The translations under genes were made by a program, and so were the position numbers. A stretch of DNA of 64,000 nt from Panicum virgatum (Eukaryota; Streptophyta; Magnoliopsida; Poales; Poaceae). Every line of letters starts with the position of its first letter. The first letter of the stretch is position 1. The DNA lies in NCBI RefSeq assembly GCF_016808335.1, contig NC_053149.1, positions 18,386,733-18,450,732 on the forward strand, given 5' to 3'. Under the pieces are notes generated by a model. The model was not told the DNA's origin. It did not search any database and saw nothing but the letters and a program-made list of their open reading frames with translations. This document shows, in pieces, positions 11,240 through 22,191 of the stretch.

Positions 11240-12314
11240 CCCCTACCTGGCGCGCCAAATGTCGTGGTGCTGCAAACCACGGCCGGGTGGCGGAAGGCAC
11301 CCACCCTAGCCCAGAGGGTGTGTACTCGGGGGTTAGCTAGTCCTAGTTCGATCTCCCTCTCGAACACGATGAACACAGCGGGATTAGAGTGGTTCAGGCC
11401 GCCAGAGCGTAATACCCTACGTCCACTGTGTGTTGTATTGCCTTCTCTCGAGAGAGTTCACGAGAGCTTGTGTGTCTGGAGAGCTTGCAGTGCACAGCGA
11501 GCGCCTCCCTTTTATATCTCAAGGGAGGCGCGTACATGGCTATTGGGTCCCCGACAGGTGGGCCCATGGTGTAGTATAAAATAATGTACTGTTCATACAT
11601 TATGGCGTCGCAGGCAAAGGAGATTTCTCTCCTGGATTCCCTTGCCTGCTCCTGGAGTCCCTCGTTCATCACGTCCAGGCGCTGTCTTGTCGGGACGATG
11701 CCTGACGTAGCTAGAGGCGTCGCCTGCCACGTAGCTGAACGGGCTGTGTAGCTTGCGGCGTAGGCGGCATGATGGAAAAGTGCCGTGCCGTCGTATCCAT
11801 TTAATGCTGCAGACGGGCTCTGCGTGGGAGCGGCATAGGCGGCTGCACTGTGTACCTTGGTAATACGCGGTGCACAGTGAGGCCTGATGAAGGCTGTCCC
11901 GCGTGCCGCAGTGGCAGAGCACGCCTTAACCATCTGCATTAAATGCAGTGGGTGGGCGAGTCTTCCAGCGGAAGGCTCGCGCTCGAACCCGTGCCTCCGG
12001 GACACGTGACAGCTCCGGACCCCCCCCCCCCCCACGCAGTATGGGGCGGTCCGGATGGACGCAGGAGGTCCCGGACCCCTTATGGGGGGGTCCGAGGCCT
12101 CGGCTGTCAACATGGAGCTTCCACTCCTTAGGGGCACGTGGCGTCTCCGGACCTATCCCCAGGCGGAGAACAGGTCCGGGGCCATTGGCCTGGTGAGGAA
12201 AGAGCCTGACCCGTGGGGCCTGGCTAGTCCGTCCTTTGCGCGCAGTTATGGATAACTATGCGGATCCTGCCTTCCCGCAGTAAGAGTGGGTATCCCTGCT
12301 ACAGGGTACCGACA
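11240..12314 (-). mobile_element. Tat-type LTR with primer site, minus strand, remnant
   Basis: The minus-strand LTR starts at 12314 with TGTCGGTACC and ends at 11260 with CACCACGACA (1055 bp). Two bases further the minus strand reads TGGCGCGCCAGGTAGGGG (11257-11240), the primer-binding sequence typical of Tat-lineage elements. A minus-strand TATATAAAAG-like box lies near 11511. The partner LTR and nearly all internal sequence are absent, so this is a truncated insertion. It sits exactly where the gag capsid region of the host chromovirus should be. Internal Tat sequence may extend left to about 11110. Confidence 0.8.
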
Positions 12315-15300
12315 CAATATATGACTCAATCTCAGGTGACAGGCCCACAAGCCCCTAATACACAGCTCAGGAGTCAGAACACCATGAGGGCCCCGCAGAG
12401 CAATGCAAGCCAAGTCACAACCAACAACAGCAATGCTAGGGTCTGTTTCAACTACCGAGAGATAGGACATTTCATTGCTAGCTGCCCATATGCCAAGAAC
12501 AAGCCTGCTACATCAGCCTTCTCCAACACGGTGAATGGACCAAGGCCAGTTCTGTCAAGTGCCAACCGAGTGCCCATCCACAACAACAGCAACACCAACA
12601 ACAACAGTCAGCAGATGAGACAGCCCCAGCAGTCATTTGGACGAGCCCGCGTCAACCACATCAACGCGCAGGAGGCTCAAGGAGCTCATGGCATAATGCT
12701 CGGTGAGTACCTAGTCAGCTCAGCTCTTGCAACAGTACTATTTGATTCTGGAGCATCACACTCGTTCATATCCTCGAGTTTTGTGGAAAAGCACAATATA
12801 CCTACAGTACTACTAAAAACACCCCTATTAACCCGGACGCCTGGAGGTGACATCAAGTGTCAATTAGGTTGTCTACGGGTAAGGATCAATTTAAGTGGGG
12901 TAGAATTTTTAGCAGACTTGGTAGTACTTAAGTCTAAGGGAATAGACATGATCCTTGGAATGGACTGGTTAAGCCGACACAATGGTCTCATAGGTTGTAC
13001 TGACAAAGTGGTACACCTAACGAACCCGGAAGGAGTACGAGTGACCTGCCATACCCGGGAAAGTGGATCAGACCCGATGGCTTTTAGCATGGAAGCCAAG
13101 TCCTTGGAAGGAGTCCCAGTAGTAAATGAGTACCCTGATGTTTTCCCGGAAGAACTTCCTGGGATGCCACCAGATAGGGATATAGAGTTTGTTATCGACC
13201 TTGTCCCTGGAACCGCCCCTATAGCCAAGAGACCCTATAGGATGGCAGCCTCCGAGTTGGCAGAATTAAAGAAGCAACTGGAAGAATTGCAACAGATTGG
13301 CTTCATCAGACCAAGCTCGTCGCCTAGGGGAGCCCCAGTCCTATTTGTCAAGAAGAAGGATGGGAGTATGAGGTTGTGTGTGGATTACCGAGCACTGAAC
13401 GAAGTTACCATCAAGAACAAGTACCCTCTCCCCAGGATTGATGACCTCTTCGATCAATTGAAAGGAGCCAAATATTTCTCCGAGATTGATCTGAGGTCAG
13501 GATATTTTCAGCTCAAGATTAGAGAAAGTGACATCCCAAAGACAGCTTTTGTTACCCGCTACTGATAGTTTGAGTTCACTGTGATATCCTTTGGACTCAC
13601 TAATGCACCTGCATATTTCATGAACCTCATGAACAAGGTGTTTATGGACGAGTTAGATAAGTTTGTCGTAGTCTTTATTGACGACATACTTATTTACTCC
13701 AAGAGTGTTCAGGAACACGAGCAACATCTGCGGGTAGTACTGGAAAAATTGAGAATACACAGGCTATATGCCAAATTCAGCAAATGTGAATTCTGGTTGG
13801 AGAAAGTAGCTTTCCTTGGTCATATTCTGACTGTGAAAGGAGTAGCAGTGGACCCCAAAAAGGTCGAAGCAGTCTCCAACTGGCAGCAACCAACCAACGT
13901 CAGTGAGATCAAGAGTTTTCTCGGATTAGCTGGGTATTATCAGAGGTTCATTGAAGGATTTTCCAAGATAGCCCGGCCCATGACAGAGCTGCTCAAGAAG
14001 GAGAAGAAATTCACCTGGACAGAGTCATGCGAGAGAAGTTTTCAAGAAGAAAAGAATAGGTAGACGACCGCCCCAATGCTGACCCTACCAGATATTCATC
14101 GGGATTTTGTCATCTATTGTGATGCATCCTGACAAGAATTGGGTTGTGTACTCATGCAAGACGGGAAAGTCATTGCATATGCTTCCCGCCAACTCAGGCC
14201 TCATGAGCAGAATTATCCAACCCATGATTTGGAACCTGCAGCCGTAGTGCATGCCCTTAAGATTTGGAGACATTATTTGATTGGAAATAAATGTGAGATT
14301 TACACCGACCATAAGAGTTTGAAGTATATCTTCACTCAGCCGGATTTGAATTTAAGGTAAAGAAGATGGTTGGAATTGGTTAAGGATTATAATTTAGAAA
14401 TCCATTTCCACCCCAGCAAAGCAAATGTAGTGGCCGATGCCTTAAGTCGGAAATCCTATGGACCCAAGGATGATCATCTGCTAGAGGAAATGGCACGATT
14501 GAATGTGCACATTGTCCCTCGAAGCTCCAGCCACGTACTGAACGTCCAATCCACACTAGAGGACAGGATCATAAAGGCCCAAGGTTCGAACAAGGATTTA
14601 ATGGAGATCCGCAAACATACTGGAGAAAATAAGACACCGGATTTTAGAGTGGATGATAAGAGAACGTTATGGTATAAAGATAGAATTTGTGTGCCCCGGA
14701 AAGGAGACTTCCGACAAATAATTATGGACGAGGCTCATAACTCGGCATATTCCATTCACCCAGGATCCACCAAGATGTATATGGACTTAAGACAAAAATA
14801 TTGGTGGAATGGAATGAAGGCGGATATTGCACAGTTTGTCGCCCGTTGTGACACTTGTCAAAGGATCAAGGCCGAACACTAGAAGCCAGCAGGGCTGTTG
14901 CAACCCCTACCCATCCCGGTTTGGAAATGGGATGAGATAGGAATGGACTTTGTAGTGGGTTTGCCCAAAACACAGAAAGGACACGACTCCATATGGGTAA
15001 TAGTGGACCGACTTACTAAATCGGCTCATTTCCTACCAGTACGGACAAATTACGGTGGAGAAAACCTAGCAAAGCTTTATGTGGAGGACATAGTAAAGTT
15101 GCATGGTGTGCCTAGCAAAATTGTTTCAGATAGAGGGACCCAGTTCACTTCTAGGTTTTGGATAAGTTTGCATAAAGCCATGGGCACCAAGTTGGATTTT
15201 AGCTCCGCTTATCACCCGAAAACGGATGGCCAAACAGAAAGAGTGAATCAGATTATGGAAGATATGTTGCGAGCGTGTGTCCTCACCTATGGCAAGGATT

Positions 15301-16085
15301 GGGAACAGAGTTTACCCTATGCCGAGTTTTCATACAACAACAGCTACCAAGCAAGCTTGGGCATGTCACCGTTCGAAGCTCTCTACGGGAGAAAATGCAG
15401 GACTCCCCTAATGTGGTCAGAAGTTGGAGAACGTGCCCTAGTCGGGCCCGCACTTATAAAGGAAGCGGAAGAAAGAGTTGCCGAGATTAGAGAAAAACTG
15501 AAAGCAGCCCAGTCAAGGCAAAAGAGCTACGCAGACAAGAAAAGACGGGAAATAAGCTTCAACCCAGGAGATTTCGTTTATCTCAAGGTGTCACCCTTTC
15601 AAGGAATCCGAAGATTTCAAGTACAAGGAAAGTTGGCCCCTCGGTACATTGGACCATACCGAGTTCTGAAGAAAGTCGGGACTGTAGCATACCGGTTGGA
15701 GTTACCAGAAGGAATGTTAGATATACACCCGGTATTCCATGAGTCTCAGCTAAGGAGATGTTTGAGGGTACCCGAGGTAGAACACGTGCCCGTGGAAACG
15801 ATAGATCTGCAACCAGACCATCGGTACCAAGAAGTACCTGTCAAGATTTTGGACACCGTCACCAGGAGGATGAGAAACTCTGAGGTACGGATTTGCAGAG
15901 TTCAATGGAGTAGACACGGAGTAGACGAAGCTACGTGGGAATGCGAAGACGCTCTAAAGAAGGAGTTTCCCCATCTCTTTAGGAACCAGCCGAATCTCGA
16001 GGACGAGATTCATTTTAAGTGGGGTAGGTTTGTGACATCTCGAAAATCTATCAAAAATAAATCACTCGCTAAAATATACCTTTAA
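12315..16085 (+). pseudogene. Chromovirus gag(3' end)-pol polyprotein with chromodomain
   Basis: One reading frame runs from the insertion edge to a stop just inside the 3' LTR. In order: a gag zinc knuckle whose second Cys is Tyr ([14 protein letters not shown], near 12450); protease with [14 protein letters not shown] (12740); reverse transcriptase with [10 protein letters not shown] (13670); RNase H (about 14110-14440); integrase with a HHCC region ending CDTCQRIK (14860) and DDE-core blocks GMDFVVGLPK, SDRGTQF and TDGQTERVNQ; then a C-terminal chromodomain (VRICRVQWSRHGVDEATWE). In-frame stops occur at 13563, 13566, 14061, about 14130, 14358 and 14880, with no frameshift. The gag capsid region is missing. 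Confidence 0.95.
16017..16030 (+). other. Polypurine tract of the chromovirus
   Basis: AAGTGGGGTAGGTT directly precedes the 3' LTR start TGTGACATC. This is the expected site and makeup for plus-strand priming. Confidence 0.85.
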
Positions 16086-19000
16086 AATTTATTTTTGTCG
16101 TTAAGCTCAAAACCTCCTAAAACCTGGACCCTAACTCCCGAAATCTTTTCCCTGTCCCGACACCCGGATCCAGTCTCCGTTCCGTCCCCCTGTTCCCCTC
16201 GATCCGCGCACGCCACTTCCCACCAAAGCCGTGGCACGCGGCCGCGACCGCCGCACGTGCCCGACCGGCGTCATGGTCGCCGCCGAAAGGTTCGCCGCGA
16301 ATCTCTCCTTCACTCTCCCTCCTTTTCTTTTTCTTTTTTTCTTTTTCTTTTATTTTTCCATTTTCTTTTTTCCTTCTCCATTTTCTTCTCTCCTCTCCCC
16401 TCCCCCGAGCGCTGCTCAGCCCGCGCCGCCCCTCCTCCATGCTCACCTCGGCCGCCGGCCCCGCACGCCCACGCTCCCGGCCCGCCCACACGCATGCGCC
16501 CACGCACATGCACTCGCTGCGGCGCCCGCACACCCGCTTCCCCTTCCCAAGCCGAGCCACCCCGGGCCGCTCACCCCGCACTGCTCGCCTGCGTGCACGC
16601 CCCCGAGCCCTGCCCACGCGCTGTACCCACGCGCTCTGCGTGCCCAGAACGCCCACCGCGCCACGCGTCGCTGATCGATGCGTCTCGTCGCCTGCCTCGC
16701 CGCGCCGCCCGCCGAGTGCACTGCGCGCGAATAGCGCCGCCGCCAGTGCCGCCTCGATGAGGGAGCGCGAGCCGAGGCCGACGTCGGCCACTATCGCCAC
16801 CCACGTGCGCGCCCTGCCCCTGGCCGCCGCTCCCGACGCGCACGCCGCTCCGCGATGCGCGAACGCGGCCGAACGCCATAAAGGCACTCCGCGCCGCTCG
16901 CCGGCCGCCACCGCCGCGCTCAACCCTCCCGACCGCATTTCGCGCCCTATAAAAGGGCCCCCAGAGCCACTCTTCCGCTCCACGACCGCCTCCACCATAG
17001 CTCTCCCCCTCCCGAGCTGCAGCAGTGCCGCCGCGAACCCGCTCCGCCCACCGCGCCTGCTCCCGTGGCTGGCCTGCTCCGCCGCCTCCCTGCTCAAGCC
17101 AACGGCCGAAGTAGGTGCACTGGCCCTCCTTCTTCCTTTTCCCCACGACCACTCACCCCGAGCCACCCCTGCTTGCGCCGCCCATGGCCGCCGTTCGCCC
17201 GCCACGACCATGGACGCCGCACCCCTCCCTGCAGACCCCCTTCCATGAAATTGGAGAGGGGAATCAACCCTCCATGGCCCCACCTCTCTTTTCCCCATGA
17301 CCCCGGCCGCCCTCGAGCCCCCAGGCCACCGGCCCAGGGCCGCCGCCGGCATGCGCCACCCCTCCCCTGCTTCTCAGCGCGAGGGGAGGAAGAAGGTAGG
17401 GTAAATATGCCCTTACCCCCCTGCCCTTTGTTGTTTTTATTTAAGAGCCCCTCCACCTTTTAGACTTTTACAAATTAAACCTTCCTTTTGTTATATTTCC
17501 AACTAAACCCTTCCACTATGCAACATATTTATAAATAAACCCCTACCTTTTTCTAGAATAACTCAAATATTTTCCAAAAACTTCAAACAGGTCCTTCCAC
17601 TAATTACAAACATGTCCCTAGACCCCTGTTTAGACCCTGAACACCCCGTTAACCTATCATTTCATGTGCTAAACAACCTCGGATCGACCTAAAACTTTAC
17701 CACGCCTCTCATAACATAGTTTTGGCCATGCCATTAGGAAACCGCCCTAAAATATTACTCCAATCTCCATATCTTAATTATTTCCGATTCGAGCTCAACG
17801 GTAAAGCTTTTATTTCTTTTTCTTGATTGTGTGTTTGTTTGAATGCGTTGTAGATCACGGTGTGAACGAAGGAGAGCCCGCTAACGAACAGTACTGCGAG
17901 CAAGCGAACGAGGACCAGTTCCGCAACCCCGAGCCCGAAGGACAGTACTTCGACCAGGATCTCCCGGAAGGCTTTGAAGACAGCAAGTTCAATCCCATCC
18001 TTTGATGCATGCCGTTGTCCTAGTTTTTATAAACACAACCTATTGGCCTGTTTTACAAAATTGCATATGTTTTGCCTGCTGAAAACACGGTTGGATAGCC
18101 ACTCCTTGATTTGTTTTAACCATTCCTTGACCACCTAGGTTATTAGAGCGCTTAGGACCTTAAACTCAATACAATTGTTTTATAAAGGAAAATGTGTGAG
18201 TGTGTGGGAAGGGAAAAATGTGAAATTTCGAAAGATGAGTTTAGACGGGATGGATGGCATTTCTGTGTGATTTGCCATTTGGTGTGCTCGTGCCTGTGTG
18301 GCAGAGCAAGGAAGGGAGATATCCATCTTGTCACCACTAAGGACCGAGTTGGTGTGTCATCTCACCTAACTCCACTATCGTGCAAACCACTCGACCGTTG
18401 AATGGGCAACGGCTTAGCATAAACTCCACTAGTTAGTCTGATAGCCATCAGGAGAGCTGAGAGCAACGGGTGATCAAGGAGAAGGGATTAGCTCTGTGTG
18501 ACTTATGCCCCGGTTAAAAACCTCTGTGTTAGGTCAATGACCCCTTGGTGCATCCCGTGATGGCTAGTCAGGTCTAGCTAAGGTGGGTAATGACTTTGTT
18601 GGGATCTGCACCGACACTAAGGTGATCGAGTTGCGGTACCCCGCTTGTGGGTAAAGTTGCACACCTCTGCAGAGTTAAAACCTATTCGAATAGCCATGCC
18701 CACGGTACTGGGCGAGTTATGGTGTGGTCACATAACTAGTGTTTCTTCTAGGAATGGATGGGTTGGCGTGAGTTGTTTTGGAAATGTGTCATGCAGTTGT
18801 GCCGTGTGCTACGGCGGATGAGGAGTCCGGTAGCAGTTTAAAACTTGGATCCTGTGTGGATCAACCCTTTGTGTTACTCGGTACAAGAAAACTGGTTTTG
18901 AAAATGCTTTCTTTCAAATGAACCCCTGCATAAAATTTAGCTTTTCACAAAGTAAACCTTAACCTTAACCTTGATTTACCCTATGCATTATATTCTATTT

Positions 19001-19373
19001 ATACACCCTCCGTGGGTGTTATTGAACTTGCTGAGTACGTTTGTACTCACCCCATTCTTAATTTTTACAGAGGAAGACCCAGACTTCGTTCCAGAGGACG
19101 TTGAGTAGGGTACCGTCCTGCACCCAGCCTTGCCTGTGGATTAGGGTCACGCGCAGGAGTTACCGCATGGCGCAAGACTCTGATGACCCCCTTTTTATAA
19201 TTAATATCGTTGTATGGGTATGGGTTGTAATTCTCGCGACAGTAGCGCTTCTCTGCCCATTACCGCGTAGAGTTGTACGGTGATGAACCATCTGATGTAA
19301 TAAATGTGTCATCGGCCTCCTGGGACTGATATTTATATCACATTTAAGTCATCTCTTATGAGGGGACGCTTCA
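16031..19373 (+). repeat. 3' LTR of the chromovirus
   Basis: This is a 3343-bp LTR with the same ends as the 5' LTR. The last 80 bp differ from the 5' copy at about ten sites, while long stretches such as 18130-18390 differ at only a few. A TATA box lies at 16948-16955. The pol frame ends inside it at 16085. Confidence 0.95.
17823..18005 (+). other. LTR-borne acidic open frame, 3' LTR copy
   Basis: The frame is 60 codons. After an acceptor-like GCGTTGTAG (about 17853) it encodes HGVNEGEPANEQYCEQANED and, after FRNPEPEGQ, an acidic tail ending FNPIL. A second acidic block, EEDPDFVPEDVE plus stop, follows about 1.07 kb downstream after ATTTTTACAG (19070 onward). The two could be exons of an LTR-initiated transcript, but no cDNA evidence is available here. 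Confidence 0.4.
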
Positions 19374-19378
19374 CTTAG
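19374..19378. repeat. Target-site duplication CTTAG (right) of the gypsy element
   Basis: It exactly matches 6023-6027. Confidence 0.95.
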
Positions 19379-20805
19379 ATACTTATTTGTTAGTAAATTT
19401 TGCCACAAACCATTGGTGTTTAGCAAATTTACTAACTATTTTACTAGTAAATATTTATTCTGCAACTGTAAATTTAAGATCCCAAATCCCCCTTGGTATT
19501 TGGGATGGCACAAGATGTCCCATTTGGCAAGACGATATTTATGTTTATCGTACGATCCTTGCCAAAAAAATCTTGATCTAAAATGGTCAAGATTCTTGAG
19601 CACCCCTTTGGGGATCTCAAAAAAGGACATCATAAACATAGGTAGGCTACTAAGTACCGAGTTTAGTAAAACCAGACGGCCTCCATAAGATAGGTACTTA
19701 GCTTTCCAACAAGATAGCTTTTTCTCAAAACGTTCTTCAACTTTACTCCATTCCGAATTAAGGAGTTGTCTATGGTGCATTGGAATCCCCAAATATCTGA
19801 AGGGGTATTCTCCTGCATTACATCCAAACAGGTCGGTATAAATATCCTCCATTTATTTTGCTGCACCATAGCAGAAGATTTCGCTCTTGTGGAAATTGAT
19901 CTTTAGACCGGATAATTGTTCGAAGGCACATAGCAATAGTTTGAGATTCTTTGCTTTCTCCAAGTCATGATCCAAAAAGATGATAGTGTCATCAGCATAT
20001 TGCAAAATCGACAAACCATCATCTACAAGATGAGGGATGACACCTCTTATTTGACCGTCAGCCTTTGCTCTTTTAATCAGGAGAGCCAACATATCAGCCA
20101 CGATGTTAAATAAGATAGGTGACATCGGGTCTCCCTGACGGAGTCCTCTCTTCGTCTGGAAGTAGGGACCAATATCATCATTAACTTTGATACCCACACT
20201 CCCGCCAGTCACCATTCCTTCTACCCATCTACACCATTTAGGAGAGAAACCTTTCATACGTAGAGTTTGTTGAAGGAAAGACCACTTAACCTTATCATAG
20301 GCCTTTTCAAAATCAATTTTGAAGATGACCCCATCACTCTTTTTGGTATGCAGCTCATGGATAGTCTCATGTAGAATAACGACTCCTTCCATGATATTCC
20401 TGCCTGGCATAAAGACAGTCTGTGTAGGACTCACCACAGTCTGAGCTACTTTATTCAGCCTATTCGTGCCTACTTTGGTAAAATTTTTAAAGTTGACATT
20501 GAGGACACAGATTGGCCTATATTGCTGTAATTTAGTAGCTTCATGAATTTTTGGTATTAGCATGATGATCCCAAAATTCAAGCTATAGAGGTTTAATTCC
20601 TCTTTGTGGAAATCCATAAAGAGAGCCATAAGGTCGTCCTTAATTAAGTTCCAGAAGACTTGATAAAATTCCACTGGAAAACCATCAGGACCCGGTGCCT
20701 TATTATGTTCCATCTGGAACACGGCATCCCTCACTTCAGTTTCTGTGAACTGGCTAATGAGCGCATTATTTTCCTCTTGGGAAACTTGTGGAATATTCCT
20801 CTTAC
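19379..20805 (-). pseudogene. LINE reverse transcriptase (upstream part)
   Basis: This minus-strand frame has the L1-type reverse transcriptase blocks in order: PDGFPVEFY, LIPKI, FMPGRNI, FKIDFEKAYDKV, KRGLRQGDPMSPILFN and the catalytic LQYADDTIIF. The post-RT segment PFRYLGIPM and SYGGRLVLLNSVLSSLPM follows. In-frame stops occur at 19853-19855 and 19436-19438, and another lies near the insertion edge. The apparent start Met at 20815 lies in the target duplication, so it is not a true start. The catalytic YADD is intact but the protein is truncated and interrupted. Confidence 0.9.
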
Positions 20806-20817
20806 GATGTAGCATAT
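20806..20817. repeat. LINE target-site duplication, right copy
   Basis: GATGTAGCATAT matches 4924-4935 exactly. Confidence 0.85.
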
Positions 20818-20838
20818 ATCAAGGTGCATAACAAAAAA

Positions 20839-21621
20839 TCTTACTATTACTAATTGGAGGCTCCTTTGGAGCATCCAAATGAAGCCACCCAAGATCCTAG
20901 GTGGACACTCTAGAAAAATAGAGAAATCTTATAAATTCTCACAATAATTAGAAATATCCAGCCATCAATCCAACAACTCTAATTATAATAACCATCGGAT
21001 CTATTATCTTTCCTAACAAATTACCCACCCCTGCCATTATAAAAATAGACTAAAGTAACCCCTTGAACATATATCTAAATTACCCACATCTGCCATTATA
21101 AAAATAAAACTAGAGTAACCCCCTAATCTTTGTGTAAATTACCCACCTATGCTATTATAAAAATAATACAAATACCCCTAAATGTGCATATAAATTATCT
21201 AATTATGTCATTATTATTACAAGTTAAATTACTCCTAAATCTAAATTTAAATTATATAATTATAATAAAATATTAAAGTGCACCAATACATAATTCTAAA
21301 TTACTATTTATATCATTATTAATATATTTTTATTTATATAAAAATACTACCTACGATATATGTCACCATATATTCATATATGATGGAAGAGATAAGAATA
21401 CAAATTCACAAACAAATAGTTCAACTAAATATATCGAATACATATGGAGGTGATGCAAAATGAAATCTATTGTAACTAGATAATGAAAAATATATATTTT
21501 AGAGTATGTGTTAGGATATTTAATAGATGAAAAAGGGCGTGACATAGATAGTTATAATTGTTAAATTTATTTTTATATTAATTCTAATTAGCCCGAGCGG
21601 GAGCACGGATTGATAGACTAG
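20839..21621 (+). mobile_element. Non-autonomous Helitron, 783 bp
   Basis: It starts TCTTACTATTAC after an A and ends GACTAG before a T, which is the A|T insertion preference and the TC...CTAG termini of Helitrons. Just before the 3' end is a weak hairpin (CCCGAGC / GCACGGA, about 5 of 7 pairs), with CTAG a few bases after it. The inside is AT-rich, with three degenerate repeats of a TTACCCACC-TGCCATTATAAAAATA type. It has no open frame. It inserted into the right part of the Stowaway-like MITE. Confidence 0.8.
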
Positions 21622-21649
21622 TGACCTATAATTTGAGACCGAGAGAGTA

Positions 21650-22191
21650 ATCAAGATCATGAAAATATTTATTTCCAAAATTTCACCAAAATCAACATCA
21701 AACGAATGAAAAGTGGTTCAAAATTTTCCGCACCAACAGACAGCAACCGTCCAAAATGGAACTATGAAAAAGTGCAAAAATACTCAAATTCCACTCAATT
21801 ACCAGCGTGTCTCTCGTGGAGCCCCTGGGGTGCACGTAACGACAGGGCCCCTCCGATTTCCCTTACCATCCACGTGTCAGGTTCAGCGCCACGCATTCCC
21901 CGTATGCAGGAGAGCAGCGCCCACGCTTTTGTTGGTACGTGCCCCCAGCGAAACGTCCCAAGCAAATTGGGAGACCCATGCTCCCCTTGGTGACTTGGTG
22001 AGTGCCGGCCGTGCGTATATCTATCCACGGACCCCAGCAGAACCCCAAGCTCCTCCCACTTTTTTCAGACCCATCCAGCTCACTCAGTCCACAGCGCCGG
22101 CGAGGCACGCAAGAAGAAGCCGCGTTTCTTGCAGCTGCAGCTCTGATCTCGCACTTTCTCTGCCTCTCCCTCCTCCCGCAAACACAGAAGG
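21650..22191 (+). promoter_or_regulatory. Promoter and 5' UTR region of the MYB gene
   Basis: A G-box/ABRE-type CACGTGTC lies at 21871-21878. A TATA-like TATATCTA lies at 22016-22023, about 175 bp before the ATG, so transcription probably starts near 22050. The rest of the 5' leader is C-rich. The MITE stack ends only about 370 bp upstream of the TATA-like box. Confidence 0.55.

Larger units (their letters stand above)
6028..19373 (+). mobile_element. Full-length Ty3/gypsy chromovirus (Tekay-like), degenerate
   Basis: This is a 13.35-kb element with two LTRs of about 3.3 kb that start TGTGACATCTCG and end GGGGACGCTTCA. Its primer site is TGGTATCAGAGC. In order it carries two ORF0 copies, a zinc-knuckle fragment of gag, protease, reverse transcriptase, RNase H, integrase and chromodomain, then a polypurine tract. 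Exact CTTAG duplications flank it. Long LTRs, the chromodomain and the ORF0 fit the Tekay clade of chromoviruses. Most of gag is replaced by a Tat-type LTR fragment (11240-12314), and pol has several in-frame stops, so the copy cannot encode its own replication. Confidence 0.95.
4936..20805 (-). mobile_element. 5'-truncated L1-type LINE, split by a gypsy retrotransposon
   Basis: On the minus strand it runs from 20805 to 4936, ending in a poly(A) tail seen as the T-run at 4936-4941. It is flanked by the 12-bp duplication GATGTAGCATAT. About 2.5 kb is LINE sequence; the rest is the LTR element 6028-19373 with its CTTAG duplication. The frame starts inside the reverse transcriptase, so ORF1 and the endonuclease are missing, which is usual 5' truncation. 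The 3' UTR contains TAATAATTGGCTGTG, as in many plant L1 elements. Confidence 0.9.
4868..21647. mobile_element. Stowaway-like MITE, split by a LINE and a Helitron
   Basis: The left end (4868 onward) contains AAATTATAGATCGTTTTA. The right end (21622-21647) contains TGACCTATAATTTGAGACC followed by GAGAGAG. These are inverted copies of each other and resemble the Stowaway terminus that reads CTCCCTCnGTnCnAAATTATA. A TA flanks both ends (4866-4867 and 21648-21649). After subtracting the LINE (4936-20805 plus one target duplication) and the Helitron (20839-21621), about 115 bp remain, a normal Stowaway size. The MITE itself is therefore 4868-4935, 20818-20838 and 21622-21647. Confidence 0.7.

Noticed and set aside
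11394..12137. A 247-codon minus-strand frame
   Set aside because: It lies wholly within the Tat LTR remnant and has no coding motif.
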